The translations under genes were made by a program, and so were the position numbers. A stretch of 11,163 nucleotides of DNA from JADJVL01 sp039812765 (GTDB taxonomy: Bacteria; Acidobacteriota; Holophagae; Holophagales; Holophagaceae), in contig JBDIBF010000090.1 of NCBI GenBank assembly GCA_039812765.1, positions 1 through 11,163 of the forward strand, in the 5' to 3' direction. Each line of letters begins with the position of its first letter. Position 1 is the first letter of the stretch. The notes under the pieces were generated by a model. The model was not told the DNA's origin. It was given only the letters and a program-made list of their open reading frames with translations, and searched no databases. Positions 5,300 to 11,163 of this stretch are shown piece by piece.

Positions 5300-5587
5300 T
5301 CATCCGACCTTCGGAAGCGGGCGGATGGGTCGGCTGGGACGGGCCTGGGCGAGATCGTAGGTGGCCTGGAGGTTCATCCAGAACTCCGGGGAAGTCTTGA
5401 AGGCCTTCCCGAGGAGCCACGCGGTATCCGGGGTGACGCCTCGCTTGCCGCGCACGAGTTCGTTCACGCGCTGGATGGGCACCCCGATGTGGGCCGCCAA
5501 TTGGACCTGGGTCAATTCCAGGGGATTCAGGAATTCTTCCAGCAGGATCACGCCGGGGTGGGTTGGGATTCGGTGGGTTGGGATCAT
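5300..5587 (-). CDS. higA: HigA-type antitoxin (XRE family HTH)
   Basis: The protein has 95 residues. It opens with P-T-H-P-G-V-I-L-L-E-E-F-L, the N-terminal signature of HigA antitoxins. A helix-turn-helix follows (about residues 25-46, L-T-Q-V-Q-L-A-A-H-I-G-V), then the family hallmark T-S-P-E-F-W-M-N-L-Q near residues 65-74. HigA binds and neutralises HigB and represses the shared promoter. It follows higB by 13 bases, the usual toxin-first order. The first ten codons contain a 15-base tandem duplication (I-P-T-H-R / I-P-T-H-P), which may have added residues before the conserved start. The C-terminus has a short Pro/Arg-rich extension. Confidence 0.88.
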   Translation of the reverse strand: MIPTHRIPTHPGVILLEEFLNPLELTQVQLAAHIGVPIQRVNELVRGKRGVTPDTAWLLGKAFKTSPEFWMNLQATYDLAQARPSRPIRPLPKVG

Positions 5588-5600
5588 GGAACACCCGGAT

Positions 5601-5891
5601 TCAGTGGTAGTCGGTGACCTGCACGTCGGAAGCGTCGGAACCCTCCCAGCGGAAGATCACGCGCCATTGATCGTTGATGCGGATCCCGTGGAAGCCTGCG
5701 AGGTCCCGGTCCAGGGAGTGGAGGCGATTGCCTGGAGGTGATCGAAGATCGTCCAGGATCGAGGCGGCGTTGATCATGTCCAGCTTCCGGAGCGCGGCCG
5801 GGATGATGTCGGGCGGAAGATGCCTGTACTCGCGCCTGGGGCCGCCATGGAAAAGAGCCTCGGTTGCCTTGTCTCCAAACGAAGCGATCAA
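5601..5891 (-). CDS. higB: HigB-type toxin (RelE-superfamily mRNA interferase)
   Basis: The 96-residue protein matches the HigB (plasmid maintenance killer) layout: M-I-x-S-F at the start, N-R-L-H-S-L (55-60), D-L-A-G-F (63-67), W-R-V-I-F-R-W (76-82) and the terminal D-Y-H. HigB cleaves mRNA in the ribosomal A site; the C-terminal His and basic residues typical of the family are present. The start is a TTG (5889-5891) with GGAGG six or so bases upstream. It leads the higBA operon, 77 bases after purK on the same strand. Full length and an intact partner suggest a functional module. Confidence 0.88.
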   Translation of the reverse strand: MIASFGDKATEALFHGGPRREYRHLPPDIIPAALRKLDMINAASILDDLRSPPGNRLHSLDRDLAGFHGIRINDQWRVIFRWEGSDASDVQVTDYH

Positions 5892-5909
5892 GGCCGTCCT
5901 CCGCCATCC

Positions 5910-5937
5910 AGTTTAGCCTTGCATGGATTCCGTGCAA
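5910..5937 (-). promoter_or_regulatory. Candidate higBA promoter with palindromic operator
   Basis: Read on the minus strand, TTGCAC (5937-5932) and TAAACT (5915-5910) are separated by 16 bases and could be -35 and -10 elements. The region from the -35 into the spacer is a palindrome, TTGCA-N9-TGCAA (5919-5937), which is well placed for HigA to bind and repress. The predicted start of transcription is about ten bases before the TTG of higB. This is inferred from sequence only. Confidence 0.4.
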
Positions 5938-5968
5938 CCGGCAATCACGGGAGCCAAGCCCTGGGACC

Positions 5969-7126
5969 CTAGGGCAGCGAGTCTCCTCCCCCCAGTGCCT
6001 TCCTCGCCATCACCACCTTGTCCAGCGCCTCGTCCACGGTCTTCCCCGTGGCGGTGAGGTGCCCCATCTTCCGGCCCTTGCGCGCTTCCATCTTCCCGTA
6101 GAGGTGCAGCTTGACGTCGGGGAAGGCGAGGAGCTTTTCCCAGGCGGGCTCGCCTGAGGCCGGCCAGAGGTCGCCGAGCAGGTTGGCCATGGCGGCGGGG
6201 CGGAGCAGGGTGGTGTCGCCCAGGGGCAGGCCGCAGACGGCGCGGACCTGCTGTTCGAACTGGCTGGTGACGCAGGCGTCGATGGTGGCGTGGCCGCTGT
6301 TGTGGGGGCGCGGGGCCAGCTCGTTCACCACCAGCGCACCGCCGGCCTTGAGGAAGAACTCCACCGTGAGCATGCCCACCACGTCCAGGGCCTTCGCGAT
6401 CTCCACCGCCATGGCGCGGGCCTCCGCGGCGACTTCGGCGGGGATGCGCGCGGGGAACACCGTCGTGTCCAGGATGTGGTTGCTGTGCACGTTCTCCGCG
6501 ACATCCCAGGTGCAGGTCTCCCCAGTCGAGGACCGCGCGCAGATCACGCTGCACTCCTGCTCGAAGGGCACCCACGCCTCGAGGATCCCCGTCGCGCCCT
6601 TCAGGGCGGCGTGGGCCGCCGCGAGGTCGCTGCCCTCCACCAGCCTCTGCTGCCCCTTGCCGTCGTAGCCGAAGGAGGCGGTCTTCAGCACCGCGGGCAG
6701 GCCCAGGGCGTGGACGGCGTCCCGCAGGTCGCCTTCCGTGTTCACCTCCCGGAAGGGCGTCACCGGGAAGCCGTTGCCCAGCAGGAAGCGCTTCTCCCGC
6801 AGGCGGTGCTGCACCGTGTGGAGCACGAAGGCCGAGGGCCGCATGGGCCGCAGCTCCGCCACCGCCTCCAGGGTCTCGCTGGGGATGTTCTCGAACTCCA
6901 CCGTCATCACGTCCACGCCCCGGGCCAGGGCCTGGGCCGCGTAGACGTCGTTGTAGTGGGCCCGCACCTCCAGGTCGGCCACCTGCCCGGCGGGGCAGTC
7001 GTGGCCCGGATCCAGGGCGTGCACCCGGTAGCCCAGGTTGCGGGCGGCCAAGGTGAGCATGCGCCCCAACTGGCCCCCGCCGAGGAGGCCGAGGGTGGCG
7101 CCAGGGCGGATGACGTCGGAATGCAT
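5969..7126 (-). CDS. purK: N5-carboxyaminoimidazole ribonucleotide synthase
   Basis: PurK converts aminoimidazole ribonucleotide, ATP and bicarbonate to N5-CAIR in purine synthesis; PurE then isomerises it. The 385-residue protein has the family's N-terminal L-G-L-L-G-G-G-Q-L-G-R-M (12-23). The ATP-grasp loop L-K-T-A-S-F-G-Y-D-G-K-G-Q lies at 147-159. The metal/ATP site N-E-L-A-P-R-P-H-N-S-G-H is at 268-279, and the C-terminal K-L-H-L-Y-G-K is at 339-345. Length is usual and no key residue is missing. The ATG at 7126 gives the standard N-terminus; an in-frame ATG ten codons upstream is possible. The minus frame stays open for another 1.5 kb upstream, but that is antisense to other genes. purE is not in the window. 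higBA follows 77 bases downstream. Confidence 0.93.
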   Translation of the reverse strand: MHSDVIRPGATLGLLGGGQLGRMLTLAARNLGYRVHALDPGHDCPAGQVADLEVRAHYNDVYAAQALARGVDVMTVEFENIPSETLEAVAELRPMRPSAFVLHTVQHRLREKRFLLGNGFPVTPFREVNTEGDLRDAVHALGLPAVLKTASFGYDGKGQQRLVEGSDLAAAHAALKGATGILEAWVPFEQECSVICARSSTGETCTWDVAENVHSNHILDTTVFPARIPAEVAAEARAMAVEIAKALDVVGMLTVEFFLKAGGALVVNELAPRPHNSGHATIDACVTSQFEQQVRAVCGLPLGDTTLLRPAAMANLLGDLWPASGEPAWEKLLAFPDVKLHLYGKMEARKGRKMGHLTATGKTVDEALDKVVMARKALGGGDSLP

Positions 7127-7148
7127 GGAGGCCTCGGGAAGCCTCCAT
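7125..7148 (-). promoter_or_regulatory. Inverted repeat over the purK start
   Basis: Positions 7125-7132 and 7141-7148 are perfect 8-base reverse complements with an 8-base loop. In a purK transcript the 5' arm holds the only GGAGG nearby and the 3' arm ends in the start ATG, so folding would hide both. It could act as a translational control hairpin or as an operator for the divergent pair. It could also be chance in GC-rich DNA. Confidence 0.3.
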
Positions 7149-7171
7149 CCTCGCATGGCAGAATCAAGGGC

Positions 7172-7414
7172 ATGAAGGTCTGGGGCCGCATGAACCACAT
7201 CGGATGGGTGCACCTCTGGCGCGCGCGCCGCGCCTTCGAGGCGGGCGAGGCCTCCGAGCACTTCTTCAACAGCCGCAGCGACCCCCGCTGGCTCGAGGCG
7301 GGCCTGGATCCCGGCCTCGTGGACCGCATGCGCGCCGGCGAACTGATGGAATTCGAGGACCCCGGCTACTTCTCGTCCGACGAGGAGGGCGGGGGCTCCA
7401 CGGACGGAGCCTGA
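7172..7414 (+). CDS. Small acidic protein, function unknown
   Basis: This 80-residue protein is encoded divergently from purK, with 45 bases between the two starts. It begins M-K-V-W-G-R-M and has a tryptophan- and arginine-rich first third. It ends in an acidic and Gly/Ser tail (E-F-E-D-P...D-E-E-G-G-G). No family, signal peptide or membrane helix is recognised. An AAGGG lies immediately before the ATG, too close for ideal ribosome binding. Its last 49 bases overlap the 3' end of the convergent membrane-protein gene. Conservation elsewhere would be needed to be sure it is real. Confidence 0.55.
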   Translation: MKVWGRMNHIGWVHLWRARRAFEAGEASEHFFNSRSDPRWLEAGLDPGLVDRMRAGELMEFEDPGYFSSDEEGGGSTDGA

Positions 7415-8106
7415 TCCGCTTCGAGGGCCTGGATGAGGGCCAGCAGCGTGCTGGCGAACCAGACGCCAATGGCTCCGCTCACCGCCGCCTCGGCCCAGAA
7501 CCAGGGGCTGCGCAGGGACAGCGACGGCTGGGCCGGATCCGGCGACAGCGCGGCGAGGGGCCAGGAGACCAGGCTCTGCAAGATGACGCAGAGACCCACC
7601 ACCACCACGGCCCGGGGCCAGCCGCGGGCCATCATCCGCGCGCTGCCCCGGTAGCCCTCCCGGATGCCGTCCCCCCGCAGGAGCGTGCGGGTGGGGCCCC
7701 AGCCGAAGGCCAGCAGCACCAGCAGGCCGGGCACGAGGCAGAGCATCAGCCCCAGGCCCGCCATCAACGAGAGCAGCAGACGCGACCGCGTGGCCCGCCC
7801 CCACCTCGCCTCGAAGGTCTGCGCCCAGGTCGCCGCCGGATTCCCGTCCTCGCCGAGGGTGCGGGCGTCCAGCCAGGCCTGGAGCCGCGGCAGGGCGTAG
7901 AGCTCCATGGGCAGCAGGGCCGCGCCCCGCACCAGCCCGTCCACCATCGGATCCGCGGGCAAGGCCACCTTCATCCGCACCACCGGGCCCAGCGCCGTCA
8001 GTCCGACGGCCAGGAGCGAGAGCCCGGCGAAGACGAGGGGGCTTTCCAGGAGGCGGGAGAGCCCCGTCCGAAGCAGTCGGAGGTCCTGGAGGGGCGAGGG
8101 CCGCAT
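7366..8106 (-). CDS. Four-helix inner-membrane protein, function unknown
   Basis: The protein has 246 residues with hydrophobic segments at about 22-43, 108-135, 165-187 and 207-227, and an amphipathic stretch near 58-72. The layout resembles uncharacterised integral-membrane proteins of the DUF975/YciC or glycerophosphodiesterase-membrane-domain type, with long helices kinked by glycines and a loop of R-x-S-A-R-M-M-A-R-G before helix three. That is only a resemblance. The C-terminus is a cytoplasmic-looking acidic and Pro/Ser tail (P-P-P-S-S-S-D-E-K) that overlaps the end of the small plus-strand gene. Start at ATG 8106 with a GGAGGG immediately upstream. It diverges from yqgE. Confidence 0.75.
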   Translation of the reverse strand: MRPSPLQDLRLLRTGLSRLLESPLVFAGLSLLAVGLTALGPVVRMKVALPADPMVDGLVRGAALLPMELYALPRLQAWLDARTLGEDGNPAATWAQTFEARWGRATRSRLLLSLMAGLGLMLCLVPGLLVLLAFGWGPTRTLLRGDGIREGYRGSARMMARGWPRAVVVVGLCVILQSLVSWPLAALSPDPAQPSLSLRSPWFWAEAAVSGAIGVWFASTLLALIQALEADQAPSVEPPPSSSDEK

Positions 8107-8124
8107 CCCTCCACCCTAACGCGC

Positions 8125-8130
8125 TATGAT
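8125..8130 (+). promoter_or_regulatory. Candidate -10 element for leaderless yqgE mRNA
   Basis: TATGAT differs from the consensus TATAAT at one base. It ends eight bases before the ATG at 8138, so transcription would start on or next to that ATG. No Shine-Dalgarno precedes it, and no good -35 is visible at the expected distance (about 8102-8107). Confidence 0.35.
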
Positions 8131-8137
8131 CCCCGTC

Positions 8138-8659
8138 ATGCCCCTGGACGGCGCCCAAGCCCCCTGCCTCCTGGTCGCCAGCGCGCTGCTGCTGGACCCG
8201 AATTTCCTCCACGCCGTCGTGCTGGTGGTGGAGCACGACGAGGACGGCGCGCTGGGCATCATCCTCAACCGGCCCCTGCCATTGCCGCTGTCGCAGGTCT
8301 GCGAGGAGAGCCAGATCCCCTACGCCGGCCCCGAGGAGGCAACGGCGTGGCGGGGCGGCCCCGTGGATCCCCAGCGGGGCGTGCTCCTGGTGCAGGGCGA
8401 GATGCCCGGGGACGAGGACACCGTGCTCGACTTCACCCACTTCGTGAGCCACCGCAAGGACCTGCTGGAGAGCCTGCTCATGGACCCCGACGCGCGCTTC
8501 CGCCTGTTCCTGGGCTACGCGGGCTGGGGCCCGGGGCAGCTCGAAAGCGAGCTGGACCAGGGCGCCTGGATCCGCCTGCCCCTGCACAGCGACTGGCTCA
8601 TGCACCCCGATCCCACCGGCCTCTGGCACGTGGCCATCCAGGCCGGGGCGGGAGAGTGA
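8138..8659 (+). CDS. yqgE: YqgE/AlgH family protein (DUF179)
   Basis: The 173-residue protein shows the family signatures in order: L-L-V-A-S-A-L-L-L-D-P-N-F (11-23), V-E-H-D-E-D-G-A-L-G (31-40) leading into L-N-R-P, G-G-P-V (73-76), L-V-Q-G (84-87) and F-L-G-Y-A-G-W-G-P-G-Q-L-E (124-136). The family is a conserved single-domain fold of unclear biochemical role; AlgH has been linked to alginate regulation in Pseudomonas, but no activity is established. It is cytoplasmic. The ATG at 8138 fits the family start and the nearby TATGAT better than the ATG at 8126, which lies inside that element. Its stop overlaps the GTG of the glycosylase gene, so the two form an operon. Confidence 0.9.
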   Translation: MPLDGAQAPCLLVASALLLDPNFLHAVVLVVEHDEDGALGIILNRPLPLPLSQVCEESQIPYAGPEEATAWRGGPVDPQRGVLLVQGEMPGDEDTVLDFTHFVSHRKDLLESLLMDPDARFRLFLGYAGWGPGQLESELDQGAWIRLPLHSDWLMHPDPTGLWHVAIQAGAGE

Positions 8660-9279
8660 CGACGTTCGAGCTGGCCTACGATCCCGCGGAGGCCGTGGCG
8701 GCGCTGCGCAAGGACCGGGACCTGCGCAGGGTCATCGCCCGGGTCGGGGATTTCAAGCTGGCCCTGCGGCCCAACCACAGCCCCTTCGAGGCCCTCGCCG
8801 AATCCATCGTCTACCAGCAGCTCAACGGCAAGGTGGCGGCCACCATCTGGGGGCGCACGAAGGGCCTCTTCGACTCCCGGAACCTGCGCCCCGAGGACGT
8901 GCTCGGGGCCCCCATGGCCGCCCTGCGGGGCGCGGGCCTCAGCGAGGCCAAGGCCCTCGCCCTGAAGGACCTCGCCCTCAAGGCCGACGAGGGCCTGGTG
9001 CCCGGCTGGGCCGCGCTGCGCAAGCTCGACGACGAGGAGATCATCCGCCGCTTCGTGCAGGTGCGCGGCATCGGCCGCTGGACCGTGGAAATGCTCCTCA
9101 TCTTCCGCCTGGGCCGCCCCGACGTCTGGCCCGTGGACGACTTCGCCGTGCGCACCGCCTATGGGGACGTGTTCGGCCTGGGGAAGGTGGACCTCAAGGA
9201 GATGCGCGCCCGGGCCGAGGCCTGGCGCCCCTGGCGCACCGTGGTGGCCTGGTACCTCTGGCGCTGGTACCAGCCCTAG
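8656..9279 (+). CDS. AlkA-type DNA-3-methyladenine glycosylase (HhH-GPD)
   Basis: This 207-residue base-excision enzyme would remove alkylated bases such as 3-methyladenine. It has the HhH-GPD core: Q-Q-L-N-G-K-V-A (54-61), the helix-hairpin-helix V-R-G-I-G-R-W-T-V-E (136-145), and W-P-V-D-D-F-A-V-R (158-166), where Asp162 (or 161) is the expected catalytic aspartate. It lacks the N-terminal AlkA_N domain of the E. coli enzyme, as do many shorter bacterial homologues. The GTG start at 8656 overlaps the yqgE stop (GTGA), indicating translational coupling. A hairpin without a T-run follows the gene. Confidence 0.9.
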   Translation: MTTFELAYDPAEAVAALRKDRDLRRVIARVGDFKLALRPNHSPFEALAESIVYQQLNGKVAATIWGRTKGLFDSRNLRPEDVLGAPMAALRGAGLSEAKALALKDLALKADEGLVPGWAALRKLDDEEIIRRFVQVRGIGRWTVEMLLIFRLGRPDVWPVDDFAVRTAYGDVFGLGKVDLKEMRARAEAWRPWRTVVAWYLWRWYQP

Positions 9280-9308
9280 GGGCCGCGGGACGGCGGAGTC
9301 CGTGCCCC
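9279..9308 (+). terminator. Weak stem-loop after the glycosylase gene
   Basis: An outer 5-bp stem (9279-9283 with 9304-9308) and an inner 4-bp stem (9288-9291 with 9298-9301) could form a GC-rich hairpin starting at the stop codon. No T-run follows, and GC-rich DNA makes chance pairing likely. Confidence 0.25.
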
Positions 9309-9367
9309 AAGGCCTTCCCCGCCGGACACCGAATGGGAGTAAGGTCAGGCGGCATCGGACCCCGACC

Positions 9368-10876
9368 ATGTCCCCCGACGAGAAGCCCATCCGAACTCCA
9401 GGGCGCCTGCTCCTGGGGGTCCTGGGCCTCCTCATCCTGCTCGGGGGCACCGCCTTCCTGGCGATGCGGACACCGGCCCCGCCGCGGGTTTTCCTGCTGG
9501 ATCCCCCCGACGGGGCGGCCGAGGGGCTCGATGCGGACCAGCTCCGCGCCCTTCAGGAGCTGGTGGGGAAGGAGCTGGAGTCCACCTGCGGCGCCACCGT
9601 GGTGGAGGTGGAACGGCCGCTGGATCCTGCCCTCCTGAGGGATCTTCCCGGCCGGGACCGGTTCGTGGCGTTGCAGGCGCGCCGGGAGGGGGACCGCCTC
9701 GCCCTGGGCGTCCGCATCGCCGAGGCCGGCGCCCTGCGCAGCCAGGGCGAGGCGGCCTGGCGGGAGGTCGGGGTCCAGGCCCAGGCGCCCGCGGACGCCA
9801 TCCGGGGAGCCCTCGTGGCCATCGAACCAGCCGCCCATGCGCATCCCGACCACCATCTGCCCCGCCAGCCGTCCCATTTCTGGTCCCTGCTCCAGGCCTG
9901 GCAGTGGCACCGCATCAACGACCGGCTCGCCGAGGCCCTCCGGCTCGTCGAAGGCGTCTGCCAGGCCGAACCCGACTGCCTGATGGCGTGGACCACCCGC
10001 GGCGACCTCCTGTACCGGCGCCTGCTCATCGATCCCCTGGGCCACCCTTTGGCCCAGAACGAGGCCGAGGCCTGCTTCCAGAAGGCCCTGGGAGAGTGCC
10101 CCGCCCATCCCCAGGCCGTGTTCCTGCTCGCCGAGCTGAAGATCGACGCGGGGGACCAGCGGGCGGCCCTGGACCTGCTGCGGGAGGGGCTCAGGGCCAG
10201 GCCCGGCGTGGTCCCCCTGTACACCGCCCTGGTCTACGCCGCGCGCACCGCGGGGCTCCTGGATCTGGCGCGGCGGACCCTGGAGGGGAGGGATCGCCGG
10301 GTGCCGGCCGGCCTGCAGGCCGCCAGCGCCGAGAACACCTGGCTCTACCTCGGCGACCTGCCGCGCTTCGAGGCCACCCTCTTCGAGCGGCCGGGCAATC
10401 CCCGGAACACCGTGGTGAAGTTCTACCGCGGCTACCTCGCGCTGATGCGGGGCGACCGGGGCCAGGCGCTGGGCCACTTCCAGGAGGCGGCGCGCAGCCC
10501 CTTCGGCTACGGCCAGTTCATCGAGCTGTCGGAGATCTACGCGCTGATGGTGCAGGGCCGGCGGGAGGAGGCCCTGGCCGGGCTCAGGCGCCTCGACCAG
10601 GAGCGCGTAGGCCTGCGGGTGCCCGACGGCGAGTTCACCTTCAAGCTGGCCGAGGCCTACGCCCTCCTCGGGGAACGGGGCGAGGCCCTCGCCATGGCCA
10701 CCCGGGCCTACCACCAGGGGTTCAGCTGCCGGCGCTGGTATCGCCAGGATCCCTTCCTGCGGAGCCTGGAAGGCCTTCCCCGGTGGCAGGCGCTCCTGGG
10801 GCACCTGCAGGAGCGGCAGGCCGCCCTGGAGGCCCGCTACCCCGCGGGCGGATTCCGCCGCGCCCTCCGGCCCTAG
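9368..10876 (+). CDS. Membrane-anchored TPR protein
   Basis: The 502-residue protein has a short charged N-terminus, one hydrophobic helix (about 13-33) and a large extracytoplasmic or periplasmic part. Residues 40-160 look like a mixed alpha/beta domain, with L-G-V-R-I-A-E-A strands recalling the TolB/FlgO-type domain that precedes TPRs in many regulators. From about 190 to 470 there are repeated helical pairs with TPR spacing, for example M-A-W-T-T-R-G-D-L-L-Y-R-R, A-V-F-L-L-A-E-L-K-I-D-A-G-D and F-K-L-A-E-A-Y-A-L-L-G-E-R-G-E-A. TPRs mediate protein contacts, so it is probably a scaffold or a receptor-like partner, and no enzyme motif is seen. The ATG at 9368 was chosen because the membrane helix follows directly; the frame is open further upstream only as antisense or overlap. 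Its stop shares CTAG with the ligase gene. Confidence 0.8.
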   Translation: MSPDEKPIRTPGRLLLGVLGLLILLGGTAFLAMRTPAPPRVFLLDPPDGAAEGLDADQLRALQELVGKELESTCGATVVEVERPLDPALLRDLPGRDRFVALQARREGDRLALGVRIAEAGALRSQGEAAWREVGVQAQAPADAIRGALVAIEPAAHAHPDHHLPRQPSHFWSLLQAWQWHRINDRLAEALRLVEGVCQAEPDCLMAWTTRGDLLYRRLLIDPLGHPLAQNEAEACFQKALGECPAHPQAVFLLAELKIDAGDQRAALDLLREGLRARPGVVPLYTALVYAARTAGLLDLARRTLEGRDRRVPAGLQAASAENTWLYLGDLPRFEATLFERPGNPRNTVVKFYRGYLALMRGDRGQALGHFQEAARSPFGYGQFIELSEIYALMVQGRREEALAGLRRLDQERVGLRVPDGEFTFKLAEAYALLGERGEALAMATRAYHQGFSCRRWYRQDPFLRSLEGLPRWQALLGHLQERQAALEARYPAGGFRRALRP

Positions 10877-11163
10877 AAGGCGTCCCTCACCCGAAGGAAG
10901 CTCGCGAAGCGCGGCAGGCCGGTCTTCGTCAGCCCGCGGTAGGTGTAGGTCACCGTCGTCCCCACCAGCGGCGGGTTCCGGCGCGTCGCCTCGTTGAAGC
11001 CCGTGCCCAGCAGGAACTCGCGGCCCTCAGGGGTGCGCACCCTCAACGCCCCGAGCATCCCCTTGTACTTGCCCTTCCCGGCCACGTGCGCCACCACCAC
11101 CGCCTCCGTGTCGAGGAGGGGCTTGAGCTTCAGCAGCACGTCGCTGCGCCCCGTGACGTAGGG
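10873..11163 (-). CDS. ATP-dependent DNA ligase, C-terminal part (continues beyond window)
   Basis: The last 96 codons of a DNA ligase are visible, ending at 10873; the 5' part lies past the right edge. The segment begins Y-V-T-G-R-S-D-V-L-L-K-L-K-P, the motif V region with the two catalytic lysines of the nucleotidyltransferase core. It continues into an OB fold with G-K-G-K-Y-K-G-M-L-G-A-L, G-T-G-F-N, R-N-P-P-L-V-G-T-T-V-T-Y and the closing L-P-R-F-A-S-F-L-R-V-R. This matches the short bacterial ATP-dependent ligases of the Haemophilus/Vibrio type, which seal nicks and often carry a signal peptide; whether this one does cannot be seen. It converges on the TPR gene, sharing CTAG as both stop codons. 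Confidence 0.9.
   Translation of the reverse strand, partial: PYVTGRSDVLLKLKPLLDTEAVVVAHVAGKGKYKGMLGALRVRTPEGREFLLGTGFNEATRRNPPLVGTTVTYTYRGLTKTGLPRFASFLRVRDAF

Noticed and set aside
6290..7171. Plus-strand frame opposite purK that runs into the small acidic gene
   Set aside because: It is antisense to purK and low-complexity; only the part from ATG 7172 lies outside purK.
7127..8629. Upstream extension of the purK frame on the minus strand to an 886-residue protein
   Set aside because: PurK similarity begins at 7126. The extension runs antisense to yqgE and out of frame through the membrane-protein gene, with no recognisable domain.
7204..8655. Long plus-strand frame leading into the glycosylase
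   Set aside because: Arg/Pro/Gly-rich shadow opposite the membrane protein and out of frame with yqgE; the glycosylase starts at GTG 8656.
9194..10804. A 536-codon open frame on the minus strand opposite the TPR gene
   Set aside because: It is a GC-rich antisense shadow: composition is repetitive Gly/Pro/Gln/Glu without domains, and the plus frame encodes a coherent TPR protein.
1..11163. CRISPR array, retron, or other repeat-spacer structure
   Set aside because: No short repeat recurs at regular spacing; the only multi-copy sequences are the IS ends, the zinc-ribbon core and the 15-base higA duplication.

Overview
The window looks like chromosomal DNA from a high-GC bacterium. It has an ordinary housekeeping backbone from about 5300 to the end and an AT-richer, rearranged accessory stretch from about 900 to 5010. 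The lineage is not proven by the sequence. The style (GC-rich backbone, orphan Ig-like lipoprotein, TPR protein with one N-terminal membrane anchor, purK and yqgE close together) would fit a Holophagae-like acidobacterium, but that is a guess.

Layout. Positions 1-186 hold no gene, only two inverted repeats, one of which is a likely terminator. A secreted lipoprotein with two Ig-like units follows (208-903). A complete IS3-family element (994-2230) comes next, with intact DDE residues, a textbook A7 frameshift site and imperfect 41/42-bp terminal repeats, but no target-site duplication. To its right is a patchwork: the 3' end of an AT-rich gene cut by the IS, an intact AT-rich orphan gene (2431-2904), a GC-rich remnant that may be a transposase tail, a small one-helix zinc-ribbon gene (3102-3353), and the 3' end of lepA (3355-3765) with no upstream part. 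A second AT-rich pair follows: a 5'-less beta-rich gene, then an intact three-helix membrane protein (4104-4898). A second copy of the zinc-ribbon gene (5011-5250) ends the patchwork.

The backbone then runs: higBA toxin-antitoxin (minus strand), purK (minus), a small acidic orphan (plus), a four-helix membrane protein (minus), yqgE/algH and an AlkA-type DNA glycosylase (plus, overlapping GTGA), a TPR protein (plus), and the 3' part of an ATP-dependent DNA ligase (minus). The last two genes meet tail to tail on one shared CTAG.

How they work together. purK serves purine synthesis. The glycosylase and ligase are repair enzymes but lie in separate transcription units. higBA is a self-contained addiction module. 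The accessory stretch reads as a site of repeated insertion and recombination. I could not recognise a known defence or secretion system there. The two AT-rich pairs share the same translational junction design (stop codon touching or overlapping the Shine-Dalgarno, then GTGATG) and are the best candidates for something undescribed.
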